Assembly (NCBI GenBank): GCA_029945375.1
Contig: CM057061.1
Coordinates: 558,001 to 622,000, forward strand
Direction: 5' to 3'
DNA from: Agaricus subrufescens
Lineage: Eukaryota > Basidiomycota > Agaricomycetes > Agaricales > Agaricaceae
DNA length: 64,000 bases
Shown: piece after piece, positions 11,298-22,321 of the stretch
How the letters are laid out: every line of letters starts with the position of its first letter
Numbering within the stretch: the stretch's first letter is position 1
The notes under the pieces: model-generated
Databases searched by the model: none
Told to the model about the DNA's origin: nothing
The model's input: the letters and a program-made list of their open reading frames with translations, nothing else
Made by a program: the position numbers and the translations under genes

Positions 11298-13036
11298 CTG
11301 ATGTGGTGAAAGACAATCAATCAGATACCCCACACCCTTATTTAACTACGGCTACTCGCCTCGTTCAACAACCGCTTTGGTGAAGTCTCCGTCCTAACAA
11401 TTTAGGGGGTAAAAAACCAATGATTCAGTCACCTTCGATGAAGAATCGACATGAAAACGGCAAAATTAACGCATACCGAAAGTCGACGATACGTATCGGA
11501 GGATTTTCGGGTGCCTATCACGAGGTTTCAGCCAACAAAGAAAAAAAAAACAATAAGCGATATCAAGAGACAAATCGTGTTTACCTTGAACAACGCCTCA
11601 GTTTTACTCTTGATATTACTTGTAGGTTTACGGTAGACCGATGTAGAGGAGGAAGAGGGCGTAGCACTACTACCATTGTGACGCAAACGGCCAAAAACGC
11701 CGAGCACGAGTACAGAGAGAGACACAGATCAGCGCATGCCGACAGCGACGTGAAAATCAAAAGACATACAGATCATCTATCGATGGTTCTTTGCTCGTTT
11801 TCTAAACCAAGGAGTATGCATCGTGGATACCAACCTAAGCGCAAAACGTCATAGAACACACTAACCCTAGACCGTTGTAGATACGTGACTTTTACGGAAT
11901 TTGTTCTGTCAAACGATCCGTTAGGTGCAGTAAAAAGTAAATAGATAGATACACGCACGGGTCCTTCGGTGAGGATGAAGTATTCTTAGGTGGCATGAAG
12001 GAGGAATTCGAGTTAAAGTTAAGAGTCGATCAGTTCAGCGCGTCTGGCACGTTCTGATCACCTGATCACCCATCAATTGCCAACTCAAGACTGCCTCTTC
12101 GTCCTCATCACTACTCGAGAACAGTAAGCTGTTGGACCCACAAAGGCTTTATATCATCACAGACACTCTCATCTAGACGAAGGAAAGAGGGAGAGAGAGA
12201 AATTTGCTTGTTATTCTTCCTACTACTAATACCAAAAGGGTTACAAAAAAGAGAAGCAACGAAAACATGTTGATTTGAATTTTTGATGGATGAGGGTGAC
12301 CAATGAATCATGCTCAACGGCTTTGTGAAGAAAAAAAGAGAGAGATGGAGAGAAAGAAACGAACACCTACCACACCGACGTAAAGGAAAGAGGGAACGGG
12401 TCAGAGTCGATGTAGTTATATAACCCAGCAAAGTAAAAAAGAATTTAACACCAAGAAAAGAAACCCGAGTCTCGTGAAAAGCAACGGTGAAGAAGGGATG
12501 GTTGAAGGTATGTATGAAAAAACATAAAAAAGCGCGACGCAAACAAATTGTGATTGTGAACTGCGGAGATGTAGGAGAGCTGTAACAAATAACTGTATGT
12601 GCGGGAGAATCATAAATAATTACCGCGAGTCGAGTAGAATGAGGATAGAATTGTATAAAAAGGCGGGCGTGTCGAAAAAGAGGGAGGGGGAGGGAAAAGA
12701 GATTTAGCGTTCGCAAGGGAATAGGGGAGGAACGGGAGGAAAACAAAAAAAAAAAAAAAGCCGAGAAAACCTGAAAGGTGAACTTGTCTCTTGATCTTGT
12801 CCATTAATTGTGTTGGAATACGTAAGAAAAACAGGTGAAGCAGAACGATTACAGCTGTCTAATCACGTCAGGTGGTACGATGGTGGTCTCTAATCTGCAT
12901 AGACCGGATGGGGCCATGGATATGAAGGGAAGCGCGAGAAATATTTGGGGAACAACAAAAGAGTAAGCGGGGTTCGACTTGTTTGACATTGAATATCGTG
13001 ATGGAAGATGCAGGTGCGCGATGCGACACGATGTTA
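11298..13036. other. Gene-poor stretch with purine/pyrimidine-biased tracts
   Basis: No convincing gene is present apart from a possible 5' exon of the neighbouring C2HC-repeat gene near 11580-11725. The segment 12100-12780 is strongly purine-biased on the plus strand, with GAGAGA, GAAAAA and a 16-A run near 12747. This opens long pyrimidine-coded frames on the minus strand that look like Phe/Ser/Pro/Leu filler, not protein. It probably holds the 3' untranslated region of the PP2A B55 gene and promoter sequence. Confidence 0.5.
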
Positions 13037-14989
13037 TCATGCAGCACTGTACAAGAACAAATTGTTTGTTGCAGCGATCTAAAAGAAGATAGAATCGAGG
13101 GTCAGTATCAGCTTGTATAAATAGAACAATCACCCACAGCAATTGTGTTTTCCCGAGGATGCCAACTCGCGTGTAGTATCTTCTTATTGAAGTCAAGTGC
13201 ATCCAACTGCATTGCGTCTCTTAATGCACCGCCCTTTGACCCATTCCTCATATTTTTGTTTCCTGGTAATGGTCCACCAATCTTTTTTGCTTTGAATGCG
13301 GACTTGTCAGCTTGTAGTACGACGTCATTAAGAGTGTCCGTATCGTATATTCGGAAGTAGTTGTGATAGGACCCCGTAAGCACGTGCCTGCAAGAAAAAA
13401 AAGAAATGGGGATGAGATATTCCGATCAACACAAGCCTTGCTCAATTAATCAACGATGACGTAGAAATATATAGGTGAACTGTTTCCAGTCCCAAACAAG
13501 AGAATAGATGGAGAAGGCAGCAGAAGAGGGAGAAGAACGTACTTGTCGTCACCACCCCACACGCACTCAAATTTGTCAAAAATGCAATCATTCTCGTACA
13601 AGTCACAGAGTTTACCCTTTAAGTGGTCATGGATGGGAATAGTCTTAATCGGTTTCGTTTCCATGTTGATATCCCAGATCTTTAGTGAAAGGTAATCCCT
13701 GTGAAGGATATACCGACCATCATGACTGAATTTAACATCGGAGATTGATGAGATGATTTCAGAGAAAAACGATCGCGTCGTCGGATCCTCCTCTTCTTCA
13801 AAACCTGGGGCCACGAATCAGTCTGATGTGAGAGGGACTAGGCAGGGCAGATATTCACATTTTGCGTGCTTATCGCAAAGGGCCGAGTCACGCATATCGG
13901 CAAGTTTGATATTGGCTTTTGAGCTCGAGTACATAAAGAGATTGCAGTGAGAGGGGTGGAATTCCGTAGCAGTGATCACTTCTGTGAGCTCCTCCATGTT
14001 TACAGGTTTGATGTCAACGATATCTGTGATGATCGCAACGCGACGGGTTCCAATCAGACTGCTGTCAGGACTAGCTGTACACCGCCACGGGACTTACTGA
14101 AGCTCTGGTCGCTGATATTGAGATTCCAGAGGTTGATTCGCAAATCATCCGCAGAGATGTATGTTTCTTGGTCGGAATTGACGGAAATGGAATGTATGTG
14201 GTATGCGTGTGCGTTTGCGTAGACCTTGCGTGGTACGGCGGCGACAATATTCTCCTGATATGACATTTGGGGAAGCTGTAGCAGCGACATCTTGGTCGGT
14301 GGCATTCGATACGTGGGGCCAAGGGAGTGATTTGATTCGGAGACGAAGCGAAGAGACTTTTCGAAAACCTTCCAGAGTTTGATGGTCTTGTCTAAGGACA
14401 AAGATGAAGGGCATCGAACGAGGCATCGGAAACGACAAGGCGTACCATTGGTAGAGAGAAGGAAATGGGCCTGATTTTGACGTTTACACCACTTGATCTT
14501 ATTGATCTTTTCCTCAATTTCGAGGGATTTGAGATAGTCAAACTCGGGCTCGTGGGATTGGAATTCGGTGTAGAATTTATACTCGCAGCCCTTTTTCTGG
14601 TAGGGAGGGAGAGATAGCGGTCGTCGAGAACGGACGAGAGGGGATTAGGTGAGCAAAACATACAGCAGGCATGCGGGGGCGGGAGAGAGAGCAGAAGGAT
14701 ACACACCATCTCATTGCGCTCAAACAGGACGACGCGACCACCCTTGTCGCCTGTGGCGAGGTAGTTGCCGGTGGAATCAAACTCCACGGTAGAGATAATG
14801 TCGGCTGGGGGGGTGCAGAATAAGCATCGGAGAAGAGATAGAAGGATCGGACGTGAGGGTGGGGGAGCAGGCAGGGCGAGCGGGGGACAATGCAGCAAGG
14901 TGCGTACCCTCGGTGATGTCTTCGACTTCGCCCTTGTCTCCAAAGCACTGGGCAAAGCGCCATCCTCCCGAGCCCGAGGGGTCTTCCAT
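13037..14989 (-). CDS. CDC55: PP2A regulatory B subunit (B55/PR55, Cdc55 type)
   Basis: This is the WD40 beta-propeller B55 subunit that selects substrates for protein phosphatase 2A and acts in mitosis, polarity and TOR/Greatwall signalling. The start ATG ([10 protein letters not shown]) leads straight into the family's conserved opening ([11 protein letters not shown]). The [19 protein letters not shown] and [17 protein letters not shown] stretches, the DKTIKLWKV blade, and [13 protein letters not shown] are all visible. Near the end are [11 protein letters not shown] and the terminal [11 protein letters not shown] phase-0 intron precedes the last 14 codons, which end in TGA at 13037-13039. 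A longer N-terminus (an in-frame ATG at 15175) is possible but reads as GC-rich proline filler. It is divergently paired with COX9, with about 275 bp between starts. Confidence 0.93.
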
Positions 14990-15264
14990 GGTGTACTTGG
15001 GGGTCTGGCTGTTGAGCGTCACGGCGGGCAGCTTGGGCAGGTGTGCGGGGGTGAGATCGCTGGGCGGCGGGGCTGGCTGGGGCAGAGGGGCTGCAGAGGA
15101 GGCGGCGGTCGGGGGCTGGTATTCGCGGCAGAAAAGCGAGAGAGCGGCGGCCTGCCCAGTCCCTCCCCTCCTCATCGCTGATGTAATACGCTGTGTGGCC
15201 GTGTTTGCCCCGCCTCTTGCCCATCATCCGACATTTCCCTGCGCCCTTCACCACAACCCCCACC

Positions 15265-15558
15265 ATGCCCATCGCCCCCATCGTCGGCAAGCTCAGGAAA
15301 CGCTTTTTCACCGACATTGGCGTCAGCTTCGGCGTCGCCATCGCCTCAGGCTATGCATACTGGTATGTACCTGCCCGCAAAGAGCACCTTGTTGAATGCT
15401 GACTCGCGTCCACAGGTATGGATACCACCTCCCCGTTAGTAAGTTGGGCCTGCCACAACCACCGCGCGACATCCCACTCACCGTTCCCAGTTGAGCGCAG
15501 GGAGAACTTCTACATCAAGCTCGAGCGGGAAAAGCTTCAGGCGGCTCAGGCGTCATAG
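15265..15558 (+). CDS. COX9: Cytochrome c oxidase subunit VIIa (COX9)
   Basis: Three exons give a 62-residue protein starting MPIAPIVGKLRKRFF, which matches the short COX9 subunit of mitochondrial complex IV. The middle forms one membrane helix (IGVSFGVAIASGYAYW), followed by YGYH and a charged tail (ERRENFYIKLEREK) as in the yeast protein. Exon 1 ends within the Trp codon of YAYW. A very short second exon of about 20 nt (15416-15435 region) encodes YGYHLPV, and the third exon carries the tail. This micro-exon is easily missed by gene finders. It is divergent from the B55 gene and convergent with the DnaJ gene, with about 120 bp between stop codons. Confidence 0.9.
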
Positions 15559-15677
15559 AGGGTAGAGAGACATTATAATTGCATTCAGACCCACCCAAAG
15601 TCGAAAGACCAGCCCGAATCCGTAAAATTAAGACGAAAATGCATAAGTATAAATTAGAATACGATGCTGGGCCCAAC

Positions 15678-17220
15678 TCAGATAACGCCGAGTCGTTTCA
15701 ACTCCTCGCAGCTCTCTATCGGCTCCTGCTCAATTTTCCTCACCTTCTCCCAGTCCGTCCCAATACCAAACAAACCAATTTCACTCTCCTTCAGCCTCGT
15801 TTTCCTATCCACCCCATGTTGGCACTTAGCATACAAGTCTCGCGTGTAAATTTGATCCACTGTACTCTCGAACTTCTTTAATGCCGGTCCTCTGCTCGTC
15901 TTGGACACATCCCGCGCCAGCTCGGCTCCAATCACAGGGTGCCTTTGGAATTCACCCTGGTTGACAAAGTAGGGGATCTTCAGTCCACCTGTTTCTCTTT
16001 GCACGTTGTACCGTGTCGAACTCGCAAATGCGAACCGTGGATCAGGCACGGGTGGAGTGGTGAACATATTAGGTAGTGCCGAAAGTAGTGAAAATCCGAA
16101 TAGGATTATCAGAGGTAGGAGTTGAAGAAGTAGTGGTCGTGACGATGCTTCTTGCGCATTTCCCCCGTCTCTTCTAATATTGGTGAACACTCCTCCGGGG
16201 CCAAAACTCGTGGTAAAGACACCTTGATACTTATGGTCAGGAACAGTGGCGCCCATGAAATCATGAATACTCACTGGGACCTCCAGGGCCGAAAGTAAAT
16301 GTAGCGCCAGGTCCTCCCATACCGCCCCCAAAGAACATATTAAATAATTCTTCGGGGCTGACCTCCCCCTCGAATCCTCGGCCTCCACCCTGGCTAAAGA
16401 AAGACTGCATTCCATCTCCACCACCCCCACCAAATCGATTTTCTGGGTCTCCTCCATTACGATCATATGCCGCCCGTTTTTGTGGATCTGATCACACACA
16501 TTATTAAAAGTTCCTGAACCGGAGTAAGGCTACCCACCAGATAGTACCTGGAACGCCTTCGATACCACTGTAGAATGATACACTCAGTTTTGAGAGATGG
16601 AGAGAACAGCGGGAACCTACATTTAAATGCCTCATCTGCCCCGGGAGCTCCATTCTTGTCAGGATGTAGTGCAAGTGCCAGCTAAGAGCACGCTTGAATC
16701 AATAAGATAGCATACAAAGTATCGGCCTACAAACCTTCCGGTACGCTTTCTTGACATCATTCTCCTCACAATCCTTGTTCAGGGCCAATATTTCATAGTA
16801 CTCAGTGACCTTGCATGCGCGGACTCTCTTGACAACAGCATGCTGTTCCGGGGTATAATCCCTCTTTTTCGTGCTTCCGTTCCCATTCGACGCCGATGAC
16901 GACGGCTGCGGTTGATGTCGATGTTTTATACCGGCCGCAGAGGGATGCTCTTCCGTTGCCGAGGAAGTCGTAGACGGGCCCGGGTCAGCACTACTAGACG
17001 TCGATTCCGCTGATGAAGACGAAGGTGCGGTATTATCCGACGAAGACGGAGACTTGGTACTGCTTTCGTTTATCCTGGCCAACAGTTTTTCTGCCTCGGG
17101 TGTGCCGAATAGAGAAATGGACTTTGCACAGAACTTGCGCGCAGCGGATAGATTGTCTGCGCCGAAGTGTTTCTGTGCAATGGCGAGACAACGCAGGGCT
17201 TCGTCCTTGTTGCTCTCCAT
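15678..17220 (-). CDS. ER membrane J-protein of the DNAJB12/DNAJB14 type
   Basis: The N-terminal 100 residues form a helical region (MESNKDEALRCL, then a KFCAKSISLF segment) and a Ser-rich linker. A J domain follows (TEYYEILALNKDCEENDVKKAYRK, then HPDKNG; the HPD triad that stimulates Hsp70 is intact). After it comes a Gly/Phe-rich segment, one transmembrane helix (LLLQLLPLIILFGFSLLSAL) and a C-terminal DUF1977-like region with YFVNQGEF and the LYAKCQ motif. This order is the DNAJB12/B14 arrangement, an ER-anchored Hsp70 cochaperone with a cytosolic J domain that works in ER-associated degradation. There are about six short introns. It shares a 165-bp divergent promoter with the F-box gene to its right. 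Confidence 0.9.
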
Positions 17221-17385
17221 CTCCTGCCAAGGGAAAGAAGAAGATTAAGGGGGAGGGGAGGGAGAGATGGGGGTGGGTCGGTGAAGAGGAGGGGGACGTG
17301 GAGGTGTGATCGCTTTCCCGACTAAGGTTAGGGTTACTCATCTGCATCGCATCTCGGCATCGCCTCTCTGCTTCTTTATCCGTAC

Positions 17386-19243
17386 ATGACCAACGGCAAG
17401 GCCAAAGCCACAGAACTCTCACTTGAGGAAGAGTCTGCGGAACTCGCAAGGTTCAGAGCAGAATGGAAGGCTGAACTAGAGAAGCGCAAACAAGTTCGTC
17501 GGCCCTCGCTGTCAACTCCCTCGTCTTCTTCTGCTACCATTCGACCGACAGAAATTCCCTATGTAATTCCTACGCCCAGCGCCCAGGAAAAACAAGGCTC
17601 TTCAATTTCGCTTGATACTCAACACCCAGCTATCACTCCCGATGGAGAGATACTCGACCAGAAACATCCAAAGGCTCTAACCAGCGCACTTAATGTTTAC
17701 CAGCAGGCAGTTCAACACGAACAGGCTGGGGATCTAGACAGTGCTCTCACGTGTTACAGGCAAGCCTTTCGGATGGTACGTCGTTCTTACCCTTTCGCAT
17801 CTCATCCCCCAACCAATAACCCAGGGGCTCACAGGATGCACATGTCGATCGTGCATACCATCGCGAGGAAAGGTTGAAGACTATTGCCCATGAACGACAG
17901 CTGGGGAAGAGAAGTCAAGCTTCTACAACTTCCGCTGTCCCTACTGGTTCCGCTATGACTCAACCACCGGATGCCGTAATTGAAAAGAAGGACGACATAA
18001 CGGAATCTATGAAATTGTTGTCTATCAAATCTCACACGCAAGCAATCGTAACTGGTACATTCGGTGCTCTCGTCGCGTCGTTCTTGGATCAAGAACCTGG
18101 CAGACTCACATTCAAACCCGAGGATGAAACTCAACCACTCGCTCTCAACAGTCTTCCCGAGGAAATCCTAGTCGAAATAATACATCTCTTAGATCCCACA
18201 TCTATCGAAAGATTTGCAGCAGTATCCAAGAAGGCCCGTGTCGTTACATTGGAATCTTCTATCTGGCGGTAAGTGCTAGTCATTTCTAAGCTATATTTAA
18301 CCCTTGACTCATGTTGATGTTAGGAGCTTGGTTATTTCAACTTATAAGGAACCTCAAATACCTGATTTGGATGTATTGGCTGAAGTCATTTCGCGATATA
18401 TGTTTGATTATCGACGGGTCTACATAGAACAACCTCGCATACGGTTCGATGGGGTATACATAGCTATATGCCATTACGTGTGAGTACTTCATTTGCACCT
18501 AAACTCCATTGTTGAACTCTTTCTGTTTCGCAGACGACCAGGCTTAAGTGAAAACCACTGGGTGAACGTACGTAGCACTCGTTGGATAATATATCTTTCG
18601 CCTGAGAGCTTGTCTAGATGACTCATTTGATCACATATCACCGTTACCTGTAAGTCATCATTGCTCTGTTCTATCTCGCAGCTCATAAGACATTTTCAGT
18701 CGCTTCTACCCTAATGGCCAAGTTCTTTCCCTGCTCGCAAACGAGGAACATCCACCACAAACGATAATTAATGTACTCAAACCGTCCCTTAGAATGAAGG
18801 TAGTCAATCATCCATCCAAAATATCATTCCCTTTTCTCTGACCAATCCAAAAGGGATTCTGCATTGGTATCTGGGAACTCACGGGAACAACTATCACACT
18901 GTCCAACCTCTGCGACGCAAGTGGCCAATTCATTATTCCAGAAGAAATAGGAACAGAACTCGAAACTTCGACTAGCAGTAAGAGAAACGAAATATTGCCT
19001 ACAACACAAACGTCACAACAACAACATCATTATCATCATCACCAACACTCACATACCGAATTGCAACGGTCTCGATATGTTTTCTCCATGTCGCTTGCTC
19101 TTCGATCTAGACCTTTGGGAAGATGGAATAGGCTGGACATACAATCGTATGATACTCTCAATATCGAATCCGGTGATGTTACACCTGTGGCTCTTAAGCA
19201 TGAGAGACCGTTTTGGTTCTCGAAGGTTAAGTCTTATGTTTGA
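17386..19243 (+). CDS. FBXO9: F-box protein of the FBXO9/Pof7/Hrt3 family
   Basis: The protein has a charged N-terminus, a TPR-like pair (ALNVYQQAVQHEQAGDLDSALTCYRQAFRM, residues about 100-130) and an F-box (LNSLPEEILVEIIHLLDPTSIERFAAVSKKAR). A C-terminal beta-rich region follows, with the family signature FYPNGQVLSLLANEEHPP and a GIWEL strand block ending in FWFSKVKSYV. This TPR plus F-box plus lipocalin-like layout is that of FBXO9/Pof7, the substrate receptor of an SCF ubiquitin ligase. In human cells FBXO9 is reported to target the PIKK chaperones Tel2 and Tti1; whether this copy does so is unknown. Short exons lie around 18340-18800. A Gln/His-rich low-complexity insert lies near 19010-19050. 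Confidence 0.88.
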
Positions 19244-19577
19244 CCTAGGTGTGGGGTGATACGGGGTTATATATGCATTAGTATATGTATGTATGTAGAT
19301 CCGTTGAGATGCGGGAGTAGGTACACGGAATCGAATGGGTGGAACGAGGTTTTCGTTCGCAGTAATTCACGTCTATCACCTGATTTCTCATAATAACAGT
19401 GCACCACCAAAGATTCCAGGTGTTGTATGGGTGAATAAGTACGACACTGGACAAAGAACGCGGAGTAGCAGCAGCCAGCATCGGCCAAGTCACCAAATAG
19501 GGGCGATCGTCGCCGCGTGGTAAACAGCAGACGTACATAAGGGGAACGATCTCAATGTACAAAGGCTCCCTTGTGAC

Positions 19578-22048
19578 ATGAACAGATATTCCCCAAATCT
19601 CGTCTATCTGACAATCTATAACCCCACTTTGCACAGTATCAATACGTTTACGGATGATGATGAAGATGCTGAAGAACAAGCTCATATCCTTTTCTATACC
19701 TCGAAAGAGAGAGCTGTCTCCCGAGACAAGATTTTGAGACAGATTGGATTGGCGAAGGCTTTGGTTAGCTTTGCAGAGTGAGTAAAACAATGTTTTCATT
19801 AGGGGAGATGTAGAAGAATTAAAATGGTTAATTTGGGGTGTTGATTTATCTTTTGGTTTTTAGGATGTTTAATGGAGAAGGTCCGTTGGATACTGTGCAT
19901 TCACAGACAAGGAGAATGGTTATGATATCACCTGAACCTAATTTCTGGATTCATGCTGTCAGTCGCCCCACTTCTCTGTTGTTCGTGTTGGGTACCCCCC
20001 ACCCACAAAGTGTAGGGTTGTTGAAAGACTGAATGAATTCTTTAGTGTGTTGAATTGGCTAAAGCGCCTCGTGTAATGCAAGACAAGGGAAAGGGCGGAG
20101 CCAAGGATAAGAGCGGGGCCAAGGACAAAAACAAGAGTAAGGGGAAGGAAAGGCAGGTTCGGGAGGGGCCTGTTTACGATTACGAGGACGCTTCGGTCCA
20201 TGATGCTGTGTTAAAGGAGGAGATAATGAAAGCATATGAGAGATTTAAAGTGCGTTGGCTTTTCATCTGTGTTTGAGGCGAAGACCTGATAATTTGAACA
20301 CTGACGTTTATCAGTTGACCCATGGATCATTTACCGCGATACTCAGTAATATCGGACAGGATGCACTAGCCTTGCAACTAGAAAGATTTTGGACACCATG
20401 GGCATGGTCATGGTCTATAGAGGACAGTCATGATTTCGGACTTCACCTTGGTACGTTTGGTGTAAACCCTCGTCTTACCCTTTTTGACGACAGGATTTGG
20501 ATCCAGGCGTAGCAATTCATCCGCATTTTAAACCTCTTCAACAATTATTATACGATTTACTGCGAGATGTACCACCAGACAAGCTCATCTCGCTCTTACT
20601 ATCACCTTCATACATCATACCCACAGCAACATTTCTCGAACGCGACTACCCAATCTCTCTCTCGTCATATCTCATGTCTTTAATCCCACCAGCACCCGAT
20701 CCCTCAGGAGAAGGAGATAAAGCTCTAGAATCTTCACAAATCACGATCAAAGGTACCGACCAACCTAAGGATAAGTCGGGTAACCAAGATGGTAATAATG
20801 CCAATGGGGATGCTGGAGGGTTCATGACGGATGTAAAGAAGTGGATGTTTAGTTTTGGTAAAAACCCGCCTTCGTCGTCTTCTTCATCAGCGGGAAATAC
20901 GGGTGCGCCACCTTCCTCGCATCCGTCGCCGAGGGGTAGTACGGATCAACGACGAGAAGAACTATCGAATCCTGTGGAGACTTCCGTTGAAGAAGGTCCA
21001 AATGAAGGAAAAACTAATTCGGCTGAGGGGAACAAGAATGATGATGACGATGATGCGGATAAGGGTTCGGTTGTAGAAGCGGCATCGATAGACCAGAACG
21101 CGTTAAATGATGCTATATCGTCTCATGTATCGCCTGCTCCGTCGGTGAAGGATGTTGATGGTATTTCGGAAGAAGTGAAAGCGGGATCGGAAGAGGTTCT
21201 AGATTCGAAAGAGAGGAGAGATGAAGAGGGAGAAGGAGAAGATGAGAAGAGGACGATACAGGGTCTTGAGACACCAAAGGCGCCTCCGGTGTTCCTGAGA
21301 AAAACGGTGCATCTTCAAGGCGAAGAAGATCCTATTGTGACGAGTGTGCGGAGGGTGCACTTCTTGCTGGTACGCGCTGGTTTAACATGCAAATTGAGCT
21401 AGAACCAACTGATGTCGCTTAGAAAGGCCAGTGGATGTTGGCGTTAATAGAAACCGAGTCGGAAATGGAGGAGAGCGAGCTAAAAAAGCATCTTGGCTCG
21501 GTGGCGAATAAAGCAGAAGAGTTTTTTGGACAGGTAGAAGACGTTCTGCGGGAAGAAGCGCTAAAATCGTGAGTCTACACCAAGTTTTGATAGCGATGAA
21601 GTGTGACAATAGTTGGTTTGTAGTTCAAGTGACTCAATACCGTCCGCCTCGAAAATACTTCAACCGATAGACGTTCACATGATTTCGACGGGGAAGTACA
21701 CTTTCGGTAATAAGCGCTTTGAGTCGAAATCTGGATTGTTGTATGAGGCGAGGAGTTTACAAGAAGAGTAGGCCATTAGTGGTTTTTTTTCTCATGTAGC
21801 TCCGCTAACATGCGACTAGGGATCCGGAAATACTAGAAGTGTTCTCAAGAGGACAGAACCCGCAACACTGGCATATGGCCCGTCGAAGTCGTATCCAGCC
21901 TAGCGAGAGTGGTGGAGGGAGAGAACCAGCGGAGGTGTACATGCAGGTATTTAGAAAGGAGACGAGCCTAGCGGATGTGGATAATGTGATGACTGGTGTG
22001 GCCAAGAGCTGGAAGGCGGTTGTGCAGGATGTGGATGGGTTTCTGTAA
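19578..22048 (+). CDS. CCZ1: Vacuolar fusion protein CCZ1 homologue
   Basis: The first exons encode the longin-type start of Ccz1 (LVYLTIYNPTL, ILFYTSKER, LRQIGLAKALVSFAEMFNG, then MVMISPEPNFWIHACVELAK). The middle carries the second longin region (LTHGSFTAILSNIG ... WAWSWSIEDSHDFGLHLG). A long acidic, low-complexity stretch follows (about 20700-21290). The C-terminal part ends WKAVVQDVDGFL. Ccz1 pairs with Mon1 as the guanine-nucleotide exchange factor for Rab7/Ypt7 in endosome-to-vacuole traffic and autophagosome fusion. A Lys/Gly-rich insert (GKGGAKDKSGAKDKNKSKGK) sits near 20090-20150, and the disordered insert is long for the family. The start ATG is the first with a good match to the family's N-terminus. 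Confidence 0.85.
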
Positions 22049-22321
22049 ACTAGCAAGTCTATTATTGGCACGAGTGTCGCTCCCCCCGTGAGAGCTGTCG
22101 GTTTTAGTCATCAAGCTACAGTTCCTTTGTCTTCATCTTCCACCTCCAAGATCGAGAGATCAACCGCGTTCACAGGCGGACAAACATACGCGCACTCTCG
22201 CGAACCCCGCCTTTTCTTGATTCGAAAACCACGTGTAGAAAACCCTTCTCTCCGAAAATCTCTTGATTGTACCTCTATCACAACTGTTTGACTTGTCACG
22301 ACTTCTTCTCAGACTAGCACG

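Noticed and set aside
11331..11333. GTG as start of the C2HC-repeat gene
   Set aside because: Nuclear fungal genes start at ATG, and a stop codon precedes this frame. An upstream exon is more likely.
11420..11854. 144-codon plus-strand frame
   Set aside because: It has no domain, is rich in Arg/Lys/Thr and overlaps a possible minus-strand exon of the C2HC-repeat gene.
12111..12746. 211-codon minus-strand frame
   Set aside because: It is the shadow of a purine-rich tract. The product is Phe/Ser/Pro/Leu filler with no domain.
14577..15395. Long frames on both strands around the start of the B55 gene
   Set aside because: They arise from high GC content over the real B55 and COX9 exons. Only the frames with family similarity were kept.
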